Shown here piece by piece: positions 1-10,693 of a stretch of DNA of 64,000 nucleotides. Under the pieces are notes generated by a model. The model was not told where the DNA came from, made no database searches, and saw only the letters and a list, made by a program, of their open reading frames with translations. Origin of the DNA: Peromyscus leucopus (lineage: Eukaryota; Chordata; Mammalia; Rodentia; Cricetidae); contig NC_051083.1 in the NCBI RefSeq assembly GCF_004664715.2, forward strand, positions 96,731,161-96,795,160, in the 5' to 3' direction. Both the position numbers and the translations under genes were made by a program. Within the stretch, counting starts at the first letter, position 1. Each line of letters begins with the position of its first letter.

Positions 1-2080
1 TCAAAAACAATATTGTGTCATATTAAATATGTGAAGTGATTGGAATTGTCAGCGTGTATGTAGAAAGAAACCTGCACAATATAGACTTCAAATGAGTTGT
101 CAGAGAAAGTCTCACTGAGTAGGTGATCTGAGGTGAGCCTTGAAGGAGGTGATAGCGTGAACCACGTAGGCACCTCAAGGGAAAATGTTATAAGCAGAAA
201 GAACAGCAAGGACTCTGTCCCCAAGTCAGACGTGTGCTTGCCATTTCAGAGAGTACCTAGAAGTTTGTGTTGCAGAAGTGAATTTAACACTCTGTGGACT
301 GCAGAGTGTGGGTTCATTGTACAGTAGAGGGCACACAGAAAGGAATCATATCACAGTGACTTGGGAAAAGAAATGTAGTCCCTTGTAGCTGAAAGAGACC
401 TCATTAGGACAATTCTGCCCCTGGTATCAGTTCATGCAGCTAGGATTTGAAATCCTCTCGCCTTATCAGCCAGCCCAGCTTCCAGCAAGACCTTCTCAAG
501 GTCAGAAAAGCTTTCTGACTGGCTTATTGTGCAACCTGCCTTTTTGCCGCCACCGGGTGGCAGTGGTCTTTTCGCCCAAGTCACCCAAGAAAAGGGGGTA
601 TCAAATGAAAGCAGTAGAGATTTGAAGGCAAGTGAGTGCGCTGTATATAACCATCCTGCTTCACAGGCTCCAAGTCTCTTCCAAACCTTTTCCTGCTATG
701 GGCTGTGTTTTGTTTTTTCCTCAATCTTCTGTCTCTTCTTGGGAGGTGTTACTTTTTTTCCCAATGACCCTCTAAAAATGTGCTGTTTAGAACTGAACAA
801 GACATACTAGGGAGGAATGTTAGGCTGTAGGACAACAAGCATGTTTCAGATCTAGAAATAGTACTTTAGTTAATACATCCTAAAATGGTACTCCGGCACT
901 TTACCAGCTAAATATGCTACCTTCATTGAACTGTTGGTTCAAATTATGCTTGTGGGTCCAGTCAAACCATAAACCTTTCTTGGTTGCTTGGTCAGTTTGT
1001 ATGTGAGCTGCTTTTGAGACACTGTCCTTTCTCCCAGTGTCATAAAATGGATTTTTAAGGTTTTTGTTGAGTAATTTTTCTTTATCTTATTTAAATTTCA
1101 CCTTTTTTAATTTTAGCCTGGTATCTCAGCCCATCTTAGTTCACTCTGAATCTCAATTTTGTTCTTCAACGTATCTGATACTCTGCCAGCTTTGAGTCAT
1201 CTTCAGACGTGGTAAGTACATTTTATATATCATTTAAATTATTAATGAAGTTGGAAAAGCCCCGTGGTCCTTCTCTGGAGACCTTTCTACTGGTTGCCAC
1301 CTATGCTGTGGGTAAAATTCTTTAATCAATTGCCACTCCATTTAGCTATATTATAGTTTGGTTAAGACATTGTTGTTTTATTTCAGTTCATTCATGGGAA
1401 AGTCATAGGAGAAAATTCACAAATGCATTACTGAATCCAACATATGACTGTTATAAAAGACAAGATGGATAAGGAAAATCTAAGAAGGAGGTTTTGCTTG
1501 TTTGTCTTGCACAATGGAAATACGAGTATTATTTCTCTAATTACAAAGACATTATGGGTTTGTTATAAAGGTCAATAGTGTACACTGAAAGTGAAAGTCC
1601 ATATATCATTCTGGCACCCAGCTAGATATATTCGGCTAGTATGATGAATATATAAAGAGCTCTAGGATAACCTCCCCCACACTTAACACATTTTGGAAAC
1701 ATCTTTTCTTGTCAGAACACACAGTTTTACTTTATTTCCAAAATACAGTGTTATTGTTTGCAGTTGTTTCATACTTTGTCTCACCAACCTGATACTGATA
1801 GGTATTTAGATCATGGCACATACTATTACACATACTATTGTGAGATGAACTTTCTTTGTTGGCTTGATGAGCAGTGCTGGGATTCTTCATCCTCTTGTCT
1901 TTTTTTCAAGTATTTTGTCAGTATCCTAAATGCCCCCCAAAGAAAAATAAGATTGAAAAGCTATCAGTTTACTGACTTATCATGAGCCAACTTACTATTC
2001 ATCAAGGTTTGAATTGCACAGTGTATTCTTTGTTGTAACTTGGAGTGGGGCTATGAATCTTTTTGATATTTTTATTCTTT
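1..2080. other. Unassigned non-coding sequence
   Basis: No gene, convincing exon or recognised repeat family was seen here. The open frames on either strand are short (93 codons at most, 529-810) and resemble no protein I know. The stretch may contain very old repeats too degraded to recognise by eye. Confidence 0.5.
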
Positions 2081-2084
2081 CATT

Positions 2085-2840
2085 GAGAATTGTTTACAAT
2101 GTATTTTGAACAAATTTACTCCTCCCACAATTTCTCCCAGATCCACCCCTACCTCCCTATCTACCCAACTTCATGTTCTCTCTTTGTCTCTTTCTCTGTC
2201 TTTCTCATTTAAAAATCCCATCATGTCCAATTTGTATTGTCCATCTACTCTGGGATGTCTTCCTCTGGAGTGTCGTCAATATACTAGAGGATATACTATT
2301 AGAGAAAACTGACTCTCCCTCTCTCCCAGAAGCCATCAAATGGCAATATCTCTGTGGCGATGAGTGGGACTTCTTGACTACTTCCCCCCCTCCATGTTGG
2401 GATTTTGTTTGACTTGAGCTTATGGAGGTCTTGTGCATGCTGCCATAATTATTGTGATTTCATATGTGCATCTGCCATGCTGTGTGCAGAAAACACTCTT
2501 TTCTTGAAGTAATCTACCACCTCTGCCTCTTACAATCATTCTGGCCCCTCTTCTACTAACTTACCCTGAGCTTTGAGAGTAAAGTTTACTACAGATGTCC
2601 CACTTAGGGCTGAGCACTCCTAAGTCCCTTATTCTGTACACATTGACCAGTTGTGGCTGTCTATGTTCATCACCATCTGCTGTAAGAAGAAGCTTTTCTG
2701 ATTAGTGTTGAGAGATGGAGACTTTAAAAAGTCAAGTACTTCATGATGAAGAGCTGAGTGACAATTTTGATAGGAGGCTGCAGGTCCTGATTGACACAAG
2801 TGATTGGCAGAACTACCTTGCCAATGAACCATTATTCCCC
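2085..2840 (-). mobile_element. Old rodent L1 3' UTR fragment
   Basis: The plus strand reads as the reverse complement of a rodent L1 3' end. It opens with a T-rich stretch and the region matching the L1 terminus, then continues with the typical 3' UTR text (the part resembling 'gcactcctaagtcccttattctg' lies near 2615-2640). It is related to the 3' UTR of the old L1 at 44307-45541 and in inverse orientation to 7519-8703. No ORF2 sequence is attached, so it is a 5'-truncated relic. Boundaries are approximate. Confidence 0.75.
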
Positions 2841-3039
2841 ATTATACACCCTCAACTGCAACCAAGTGGGGCCATTTTCTAGCCCTCTCATGATGCTCTT
2901 CCTTCTTATCTCCTTGTGTGTAGTCTGCCATGGCCTGTTCACTGTAAACATGTATCTTCTGAGCAATACAGGAGCCATCTGCTGTGAATTCTTGTAACTC
3001 TAAGATTTACGATCTAAGATGTTTGACTATCTGAACTGT
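2841..3039. other. Unassigned non-coding sequence
   Basis: Nothing recognised. It lies between the L1 3' UTR relic and a MIR element. Confidence 0.4.
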
Positions 3040-3330
3040 GACTGCCTAGTTCTGTGACTTGAGATAAATCATTTATCCTGTCTGACCATAGTTATCCTCA
3101 TCTGTAGAATGAACATTTACCTAAGTTATATATTTCAAAACACCTTGCTTAATAACTGGCTGATACTAAGCACTCAGTGAATGTTAGTCACTATTATTGT
3201 CATCATTATCATGGGATGTCATATTCCCTACACCATTGAGTTATGGTAGAGACTAAATGGGAATATGTGCAAAACACGTGACAGTGGTCAGCATAAAGTG
3301 AGTGTCAAGCAAAAGATAACAGTTGCTCAT
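3040..3330 (+). mobile_element. MIR SINE, possibly followed by a second partial MIR
   Basis: The tRNA-derived MIR core is readable: 'gtgacttgagataaatca', then 'cctcatctgtagaatgaa', then 'cactcagtgaatgttag' and an ATT-rich tail near 3185-3210. After it, 3235-3330 repeats the MIR 3' half pattern (gaga-ctaaatg, then gtcagcataaagtgagtgtcaa), which may be a second partial copy. MIRs are ancient mammalian SINEs, so this sequence has been in place since before rodents arose. Confidence 0.7.
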
Positions 3331-3780
3331 TTTTGTTTATATCTCCCTATGGATACTTGTTCTCTCTTCAGTGACTTCTATGTGTGTTCAAGTCTTAATA
3401 TCCCAGAAACTAGAAAAGAGTAAGTACTGCAAATTAGTGGAGTTCTTTAAAATTTATACAAGGAAATGCTATTACTTAAAACAAGAATCTCCTTCAGATT
3501 AGATTATTTGCTAGGTATATAGCTCCTTTTCTACTACCTGATCAACTAGGAAGGCCTGGGCAAATCAGAGCATGCAGAGTCCAACCTTGGAATTGACTGG
3601 TCACAGAATTAGCTACATTCCAAAATGTTGAAATTTTCTGGAACCACTGGCCATCTATGTGAGTTTCCTGAGTGGAGTGGATTTGTATGCCACTCAGACT
3701 TCTGCCATCTAGACAGCATGGAGCATCTTTAGCCATTAACCCAGCTCAGGCTCTTGGACTACCAAAGTAGCCTCCTGGGT
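3331..3780. other. Unassigned non-coding sequence
   Basis: No gene or confident repeat. The minus-strand frame at 3542-3736 is short and resembles no known protein. Confidence 0.4.
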
Positions 3781-4150
3781 TCTTTCTGTGTTTACTGGTG
3801 CCTTTATGCAACATAGTAGATCAGATCACATCATCCTCAAAAATCTCACAGCTCTCATCTCATGAAGTATATCTTTTTAGTTTGCACGGTTTACTGAGTC
3901 CAGCATAATGTAGTTCCTGAGTACCTTTCTAATCTCATCTTGCCCCACTCTTTCTTCCTGCTTTGTAGCACATACAATAACCTTCTGTTCTGAGAACACA
4001 CCAAACTCAATTGTACTCCAATGCTTTCACTCTTTTGACCCTCTGCCAGGAACTGAACTCTCCTCCTGGCCCCCAAATTGCCTGTGCTTTATTATTTCCT
4101 CCAAGTTTCTATATAAATGATACCATCTCAGAAGAAGATTAAATCTTCCC
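3781..4150 (+). mobile_element. L2 LINE fragment
   Basis: Degenerate L2 3' region in sense orientation. A 'gatcagatcacatcatcctc' start is followed by pyrimidine-rich text with 'tctaatctcatcttgcccc' and 'actctttcttcctgct', the order seen in L2. Coding potential is gone. Confidence 0.55.
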
Positions 4151-4199
4151 TGTGTATTTTATTTTCAGTAGCTTCTCATGTTTCCAGTTAGTTTCAAAC

Positions 4200-4376
4200 T
4201 CATTGGTTCTCAGCTTTGTTTCTCATTGAGAACCACTTAGAGAACATCAAAAATAAAACAATAACCAGACCCCTTCTAGACCAAGTAAGGCAGGATTTTG
4301 GAGGTTGATTTCTAAGCATCTGTATTTGCAAATACTTCCTACTGTGATTTGAACAGCCAGCCAAGGTTGATGGCCT
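4200..4376 (+). mobile_element. MER5A-like hAT-Charlie DNA transposon remnant
   Basis: A short non-autonomous element of about 177 bp. It starts with 'ggttctcagc' and ends with a degraded complementary terminus containing 'gccaaggttga' at 4361-4371. The two ends form the terminal inverted repeats expected of MER5A, and the length is close to the family's roughly 190 bp. Confidence 0.7.
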
Positions 4377-4671
4377 CCATTCTGGTCAATCAGTCTGTTT
4401 CTTTGCTGCTTAGTGCTTACATCAAACTACAATTAATTTGTTTATTTCATCCACTTAATCTGTAAATATTTATTGAGTCCATACCGCTTGCCAAGTATTA
4501 CTGAAAACACAGGGATTAAAATAGTGAACACAGCGAATACAATTTCTAAACTTTATAAAACATCAATTCCAATAAGGAAGGCAAATGATAAGCAAGAACA
4601 GTCAGACATTTAGTATTGCATATGTTATGTTACTGACTGGATCAGTAAGACATACTATGGAATATGTATGC

Positions 4672-5062
4672 AATGTCATATACTAAATGTTTGTATCTTT
4701 CCACAGATTCATAGGTTGAAATCCAAATCTAAAATGTGATGGAATTTAGAGATGGGATTTGAAGGAAATAATTATGCTTAGATGAGGCCATGAGAATGGG
4801 GCATTGGTCTGATGGGATTAGTGCTCTTCCAAAACCTGCTGACACTCGAGAGGTTTCTCCATCCCATTCCCCTGATAAGGGAAAGGGTAAATATGTGAGC
4901 CATGAAGTCATTAGTGATGTTTATAGGCCAAGAGAAAAGGTTTCAAAATGAACTCTAATTTGTCTGCATCTTGATCTTGGATTTTATGCCCTTGAAAACT
5001 CTGATAAATATACTTATCTTTAAGATGTCTAGTCTATGGTATTTTGCTATGCCATCTTGAAT
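4672..5062 (+). mobile_element. MLT1-like MaLR solo LTR
   Basis: The MLT1 LTR text is readable in order: 'actaaatgtttgtatc', 'attcataggttgaaatcc', 'gatgaggccatgagaatgg', 'gggattagtgctcttc', 'cttgatcttggatttt' and 'gtctatggtattttgctat'. No internal region accompanies it, so it is a solo LTR of a non-autonomous ERVL-MaLR element. It interrupts an L2. Confidence 0.75.
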
Positions 5063-5460
5063 TGATTAAAGCATATTGTATGTTAAATTATAAATTATGA
5101 GAATAAAAATAAAAGAGAAAAACAGAGACTAGATAATATTATTGGAGAGATAAAAGTTTAGAGCCAGTGGCCTAGGCAGGAGAATCTTGAGAAAAGACCT
5201 GAAGGAAATGAGAAATCTACATTGGCATCTATCTAGACGTAGAACATTTAAAGATTGTGTATAGGTCCTGATGTTGGATCATACCTGATGTAACTGAGGG
5301 AATAGCACAGGACTAGTATAAATATATTTGAGAACAAGGATAGGCATAGTGAGAGATAAATTCAAAGAATGGAAGTGATGCTGAGATAATTGGGGCTTTG
5401 AAGTTTGCTTTAACACTTTTGGCTTTTACTAAGAGATGATATCATCCAACAGAAAATAGC

Positions 5461-5874
5461 TATCTTAGTTATGTTTCTGATGTTGTGATTAAATATTGTG
5501 GGCATAAAAATCTTGTGGAGGAAAGGGTTTATTTAGTCTTACCCCTTGTAGTCCATCATACAAGGGACACTGGGACAGGAACTCAAGACAGGAACCTAGA
5601 GGTAGGAAATGAAGCAGTGGTTGTGGAAGAGTGCAGCTTACTAGCTTGCTTAGCCTGCTTTCTTATACCATCCAGGACCACCTGCCAGGGGTAGCACTGC
5701 CCTCATTGACTTGGCTCCTAATGAGCGTGGCCTACCTATAGTCATCATTATTCAATAAAATGGCCCAAATGTTTGCCCATGGAACCAATCATGAGGAGAC
5801 ATCTTCTAAATTGAGGTTTCCTCTTCCTAAATGATTCTAGCTTGTGTCAAGTTGACATAACACTAGCCAGCACA
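5461..5874 (-). mobile_element. Rodent MaLR-type solo LTR with 5-bp duplication
   Basis: On the plus strand it runs from a cttagttaNg-type end to '...gttgacataacactagccagcaca'. Read on the minus strand it begins TGTGCTGGCTAG, as MaLR LTRs of this rodent group do. Flanks are atagc (5456-5460) and gtagc (5875-5879), a 5-bp target-site duplication with one mismatch, the length expected of ERVL-type integrases. It lies inside an antisense L2. The exact subfamily (MT or ORR1 lineage) was not determined. Confidence 0.75.
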
Positions 5875-6039
5875 GTAGCTTAATTTGATGTGGATTTGAA
5901 TTGGCTCACTCTGTCTTCCGTGTTGAGAATATACAGAACAAAGGAGGATGGAACCATCTGGAAAGCTACTGTAGATAAGAGATGATTGTACATTAGAGTA
6001 GATTGGTACTGATGTTACATTAGAAGTTGCTGTGGCCTG

Positions 6040-6510
6040 TGTGGCTTGGGTCCTGGAACCCTGGCTAGGGGGTGGCACGGGAATGAAGAAAGGACAGACA
6101 CACAGACAGTGAAGCTGGGATCAGGGAGGCTTCTGCTACTACTACTTCAGCAACTTGGAACCTCAACATGTTTATTTGGAGACCACAGGGTCGGGGAGTT
6201 AGCTGTCTTAGTAGGACACCTCTGTAGGTGGTCTCTGTAGGCTAGGGATCTAGGCTGTAAACATCCTGGAGAAAGAAGCTGCAGTTGCTAGTCTTTATGA
6301 ACACCAATCAATCATTCATAAAACCCTCATACTTGGATCCCTGGGAAGAGCTTTGCCCAGCCCTCTTGAGCCTGGCCCATATGGGTAATGGCTGTGCCCA
6401 TTGGGTCTGAGATCTTGGGGTCCTTGACAGGCCGTGCCCATGTCAAAATATACATTTACTCAGGACTTCACTTACTCATAGCTTCCTCCATTCCCCAAAT
6501 AAATGACATG
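6040..6510 (-). mobile_element. Possible LTR-like remnant
   Basis: Relatively GC-rich block between older repeats. On the minus strand it contains an AATAAA polyadenylation motif near 6170-6176, followed by the ACATG/TTGAGG text typical of an LTR R region. No convincing terminal TG/CA pair with duplication was found, so the family and edges are unknown. It could also be unique sequence. Confidence 0.35.
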
Positions 6511-6860
6511 AAAGTCAACGATAAATAATAAAATTGAATATATTATGAGAGATATAGTACCCAGAATTTTGTAACAAGACTTCATTAAGCATGAGACAAA
6601 GTATACAGCCCAAGAAAGAAAATGAGAAGAACCAAGAAAAGAAGGAAGAAAACTAGCAGAGAAGAAGGTGATTCAAGGAAGAGAGAGTAGACAATAAGTG
6701 AACTAACAACACTGAAGATACCACAGTTTTGACAAGGAACTAAGAATTAAGCATTGCAATTTGTAACATGGGGGTCTCTGGTAAACTTGTTCTGAACAGT
6801 GATTGCAATGAGGTCAAGGGAAAAGGAAGGAAGGAAATAATTTGGAGACAATGATGTACG
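6511..6860. other. A-rich unassigned sequence
   Basis: AG-rich plus strand with no recognisable gene. It might be the degenerate 3' tail of an old retroelement. Confidence 0.35.
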
Positions 6861-6867
6861 TACATAT

Positions 6868-7507
6868 TTTTTTGGTTACTTTTCTATAACCAAACACCTG
6901 GAAAGAACCCATTTAAAGGAACAGGGGTTTATGGTGGCCTACCATTTGAGGGTATGCTACAGTTCATCATGTTAGAGAAGGAGCCAGAGGTTGCTGGTGA
7001 CTTTGCATCTGAAATCAAGAAGCAGAGAGTGAATGCAAATTTGGGCTAGTCTACAAAACTTCCAGGCCTAACTCAGTGACCCATTTTCCAGCAAGGCTCC
7101 ATCTCCTAAAGGTCTGGCAACCTTATAAAACAGTTCTACCAGCTGGTGCTCAATACACATGAGCCTGTGGGTGACATTTCTTATTCAAACCACAGCATCT
7201 ACCTCTGGACCCCATAAGGTTTTGGCCATCCCACGAAACAAAATACATTCATTCCAAGTTTAAAATTCCCCAGTCTTTATCAAGCCCAACATTGTCTGAG
7301 AGTCAAGGCAGTTTCTTTGCTGAGAGTCCCTATAAATCAAATTATATTTCTGATATATAATACCACAGAGTAAACATTTCCATTCCAAAGCTGCAGTAAT
7401 ATGTGCATAATCCATTGAACAGGGACGGAGAAGTCTCACTGGTCTGCCTACGGCCTTCACCCCTACTGACTGCTGTTTATGGTTCTGAAAGGAACTCTGC
7501 ACATGTC
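6868..7507 (-). mobile_element. MaLR LTR with adjoining internal region (minus)
   Basis: 6868-7198 is an antisense MaLR LTR: it opens with the complement of the 'agaaaagtaacc' end and closes with 'attcaaaccacagca'. 7199-7507 continues with 'cctctggaccccataagg' and 'gtttaaaattccccag', which is the MaLR internal region order seen in the related MST/THE1 elements. An L1 tail then interrupts it at 7519, and similar internal sequence resumes after 8715. Confidence 0.6.
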
Positions 7508-7518
7508 AAAGGAGAAAG

Positions 7519-8703
7519 TTAAATATCAACCCAGTTACAAACCCTGCAATCTACAATGGTGACCTTCTTGCAAGATATGCTGGTGCAAGAATGGCACAAA
7601 ATTTATGCAAAAACTAGCTGATCAAACCACTAGCTGATTGGAATTAAGGCCCAATCCATGAGATGGAGTCCATCCCTGACACTGCCTTGGTAGCTAAGAA
7701 CCTGAAACTAGATAGGCTGTGGATCTAGGAGAAAAGAAAATGCTACTGTTCTCAAAAAAAGAACACAGTAATACAATGACTTATAATGACATTCTGCTAT
7801 ACTCATAGATCAATATATTGCTCAGATATCATCAGAGAAATTTCCTTCTTCAGTAGATAGGAACAAATTCAGAGACCCACAGCTGAACAATGTGCAGAGC
7901 ATGAGAGACCTTGGAATACTCAATCCTAAATGGAATGTCTCCATCAAAATCTCTCTCCTCGGGGCTCAGAGGACTTTGTGGAAGAGAAGGCAGAAAGGTT
8001 GTAAAAGCCAGTGGAAATGGAAGACACCATGGAAATAAGGCCTTTTAACCACAGTGGGACTGATGCACATATGAATTCACAGATACTGTGGCAGCATGCA
8101 CAGGACTTGCACAGATCTAGGCCACATAGGGTTCCAGTACTGAGAAGGGAAGTAGACACAAGCCCCAATTCCTATCCCAGAAGTTATGTCCAACTGACCA
8201 CCATTTGCAAAGGAGGAATTACTTTTCTCCAACAGAGTCTCACTGAGTATACAAACCACACTTAAGGGCAGGCCCCATGCCCAGCAGTAGATAGCCAATG
8301 TAAAATAAACTCTTAGAGGTTTTTTGTCTTATAATGCTTTGTCTAGGCTATATTTTCCTTATAGTTATTTCTCTTATGTACTGTCTCTTCCAATTTTGTT
8401 TTTATGGTTTTCCTGTGCATGCAAATATGTGTGTCTCAGTGTCTATATGTGTTTCTTGTGCTTTCTCTATGGCTCTTTTTTTTTTTCTATTTGTTTACTT
8501 GTTTCTTTTGTCCTATTCTGGTTTGTTTTTATTTTATCTTTTCTTTCATTATCATTTTTAGATGTCTGTTTGTATTCTAAGGAGAGAGAGAAAGAGTGTG
8601 GATTTTGATGTGTGGGGAAGTGTGGGGGGGATCTGGGAGGAGTTGGGGGCAGGGAAACCATAATCAGAATATATTGTATGAAAAAAATTTCAATTTTACA
8701 TAA
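7519..8703 (+). mobile_element. 5'-truncated rodent L1 3' UTR with target-site duplication
   Basis: Sense-strand rodent L1 3' UTR: 'caacccagttacaaaccctg' at the start, the 'ccctgacactgcc' block near 7674, 'aatggaatgtctccatcaaa' near 7930, and the terminal 'cagaatatattgtatgaaaa' near 8666. Flanks are aaaggagaaag (7508-7518) and aaaggagcaag (8704-8714), an 11-bp duplication with one mismatch. The insertion is about 1.2 kb and holds no ORF2, as expected of a 5'-truncated copy. It splits a MaLR internal region. Confidence 0.85.
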
Positions 8704-8714
8704 AAAGGAGCAAG

Positions 8715-9500
8715 GAGGACATAATAAGAAAAGGTCAACCAAAAGCAAGACTGAAGTCTAACAGGGCCAATACCAAATTCAACAGCCCCATGTCCTGCAT
8801 ATTGTGCTCACGATGGAATCATCCTGTTTCCAAAGGTCTTAGGTAGTCTTGCCCTTCTAGATCTATTTCCTGCAGCATACACACTCTCCATCTTGAAGTT
8901 GTTCCACTCCATGCATGCAACTTTCTTTGATGGAATTCCCATGGTCCTGGTAACCAATGTCTTGGAGTCTGGGTTACAACTTAGGCACCCTTTTCAAAGC
9001 TTCCTGCAAGGGCCTGGAGAGATGACTCAGCAGTTAAGAGTACTTGTTGCTCTTCCATAGGACCAGGATTCTATCCCTAGCCCCCACACAGTGGTTCACC
9101 ACTATCTGTAACTCTAGTTGTGGAAGATCTGATGTCCTTTTCTGACTTTTTTGGACACAAAGCATGCATGTGGTGCACATATACATACATGCAGGAGAAA
9201 TATACATGAAATAAAATGAGTAAGTCTAACAAAAAAATGTTTCATGCAATGGCCTTTCAGAGGCCCCTTGAAAGGTTTCCAACTCTGCCACATGTTGCTT
9301 GACCAAGCTCTTTGGAACTGTGGGACAAGACTCCACAATCCAACCAATCTTGCATTTTTTTAATGCCTGAAAAATTAGTAACACATGGATGATGCTGTCA
9401 AGTTATGCTGCCAGAATGGGATATAGTTTGGTACCCTTGGACCACAGCTATATATGGCAGTCTCTGCATGTATTGATGGCTGAATCTGTAAAATCATTTT
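8715..9500 (-). mobile_element. Probable MaLR internal region, continued
   Basis: Sequence such as 'ccaaattcaacagcccc' and 'agcatacacactctccat' resembles the internal region of rodent MaLR elements in antisense. It would continue the element interrupted at 7507. A B2 SINE sits inside at 9010-9237. Assignment is by pattern only. Confidence 0.45.
9010..9237 (+). mobile_element. B2/B3-type SINE
   Basis: The tRNA-derived head reads 'gggcctggagagatgactca' followed by 'gcagttaagagtacttg', the B2 A-box region. A B-box-like 'aggattctatccctag' follows, then the B2 body and an AATAAAATG tail. It is diverged, so an older copy than the B2 at 47560. Confidence 0.85.
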
Positions 9501-9847
9501 TGGCAGTTGTTTTTGAACAAAGAAATCTATCACTTTTTAGTTCAGGCAGTATCCTTTGAAATAAACTCTCTTTCACAATTTGAAGGTATGATGTTCAGGA
9601 TCTTTCTCATTGCCCCAGTGCAGAATAAGAGATTTTTCTTTTATGAGACTAACATCTTCAACTATTACAACCTTTTATTCAGTTTTAAACTTTCTCCTGC
9701 TCTTTCCCTTCCCCGAATGCGTATTGCTTTGTGTCCTTTTACTCCACTTGCTATTCTAGTTCACTGCAGAACAGTAAATCTATGGCAGCCTGAAGGCTAT
9801 CCTGACTTGAGATATCTTCCACAAATGACATCATTTTGTCATTGGCA
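9501..9847. other. Unassigned non-coding sequence
   Basis: Left flank of L1 copy 1. The open frame at 9507-9974 runs from this flank into the L1 3' end and is not a gene. Confidence 0.5.
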
Positions 9848-10693
9848 TCAAGTTCATTATTTAAAAAAAAATTATTCAATTTACATACCATCCACAGATC
9901 CCCCTCTCATTCCTCCTCCCGCTCCCTCTGACTGCTGTCCTCGCCACCCCTCATCCCCTCCTCCAAGTGGGTAAGTTCTCTCATGGAGAGACAGTTAAGC
10001 CTGGTACAATCAGTTAAGGCAGAACCAAGGCCCACCCCGATTTATCAGGAGTAAGCTAGGTTTCTTACCATAGGTAATAGCATCCAGAAGGCCAGCTCAT
10101 GCACCAGGGATAGATCCTGATCCCACTGCCAGGGGCCCCTCAAACAGACCCAGCTACATAACAGTCTCCCATATGCAGAGGGTCTAGTCCAGTCCCATGC
10201 AGGATCCACAGCTGTTGGCTGTGGTCTAAAGTTCGTGAGTTCCTTTGAGATTGATTCAGTTGTCTTTGTAAATTTCCACATCATGATCTTGAACCCATTG
10301 CTCATATAATCCCTCTTCCCTCTCTTCGGCTGGGCTCCTGGAGCTCAGCCTGGTGCTTGGCTGTGGATCTCTGCATCTGCTTCCATCAGTTACTGGATGA
10401 AGGCTCTATGATGACAGTTAAGGTATTCACTGCTCTGATTACCAGGGTAGGCCAGTTCAGGCATTCTCACCACTATTGCTAGTAGTCTAATCTGGGGTCA
10501 TCCTTGTGGATTCTCTCATCCCCCATCCCCTCCCCTCTATTGCCCCTGATCCCCAGTTTACTTATCAAGGTCTCCTCAGTTTCCCCCTCCCAAGGTGATT
10601 AGTACATCCTTCTTAGGGTTCTCTTTGTTTCGTAGCTTCTCTGGAGCTGTGGGTTGTACTCTGATTATCCTTTGCTTTACATCTAGTATCCTC

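Larger units (their letters stand above)
4440..6040 (-). mobile_element. L2 LINE (minus), split by MLT1 and MaLR LTRs
   Basis: Three blocks read as antisense L2 in colinear order. 4440-4640 is the 3' end (aaatatttattgagtcc). 5115-5460 holds 'aagacctgaaggaaatgag' and 'ggctttgaagtttgc'. 5880-6040 holds 'gctactgtagataagagatg'. The blocks are separated by an MLT1-like LTR and a rodent MaLR LTR that inserted later. Boundaries of the outer blocks are approximate. Confidence 0.65.

Noticed and set aside
9507..9974. Open frame of 155 codons
   Set aside because: It crosses from the flank into the L1 3' end, across the target-site duplication. No protein character.
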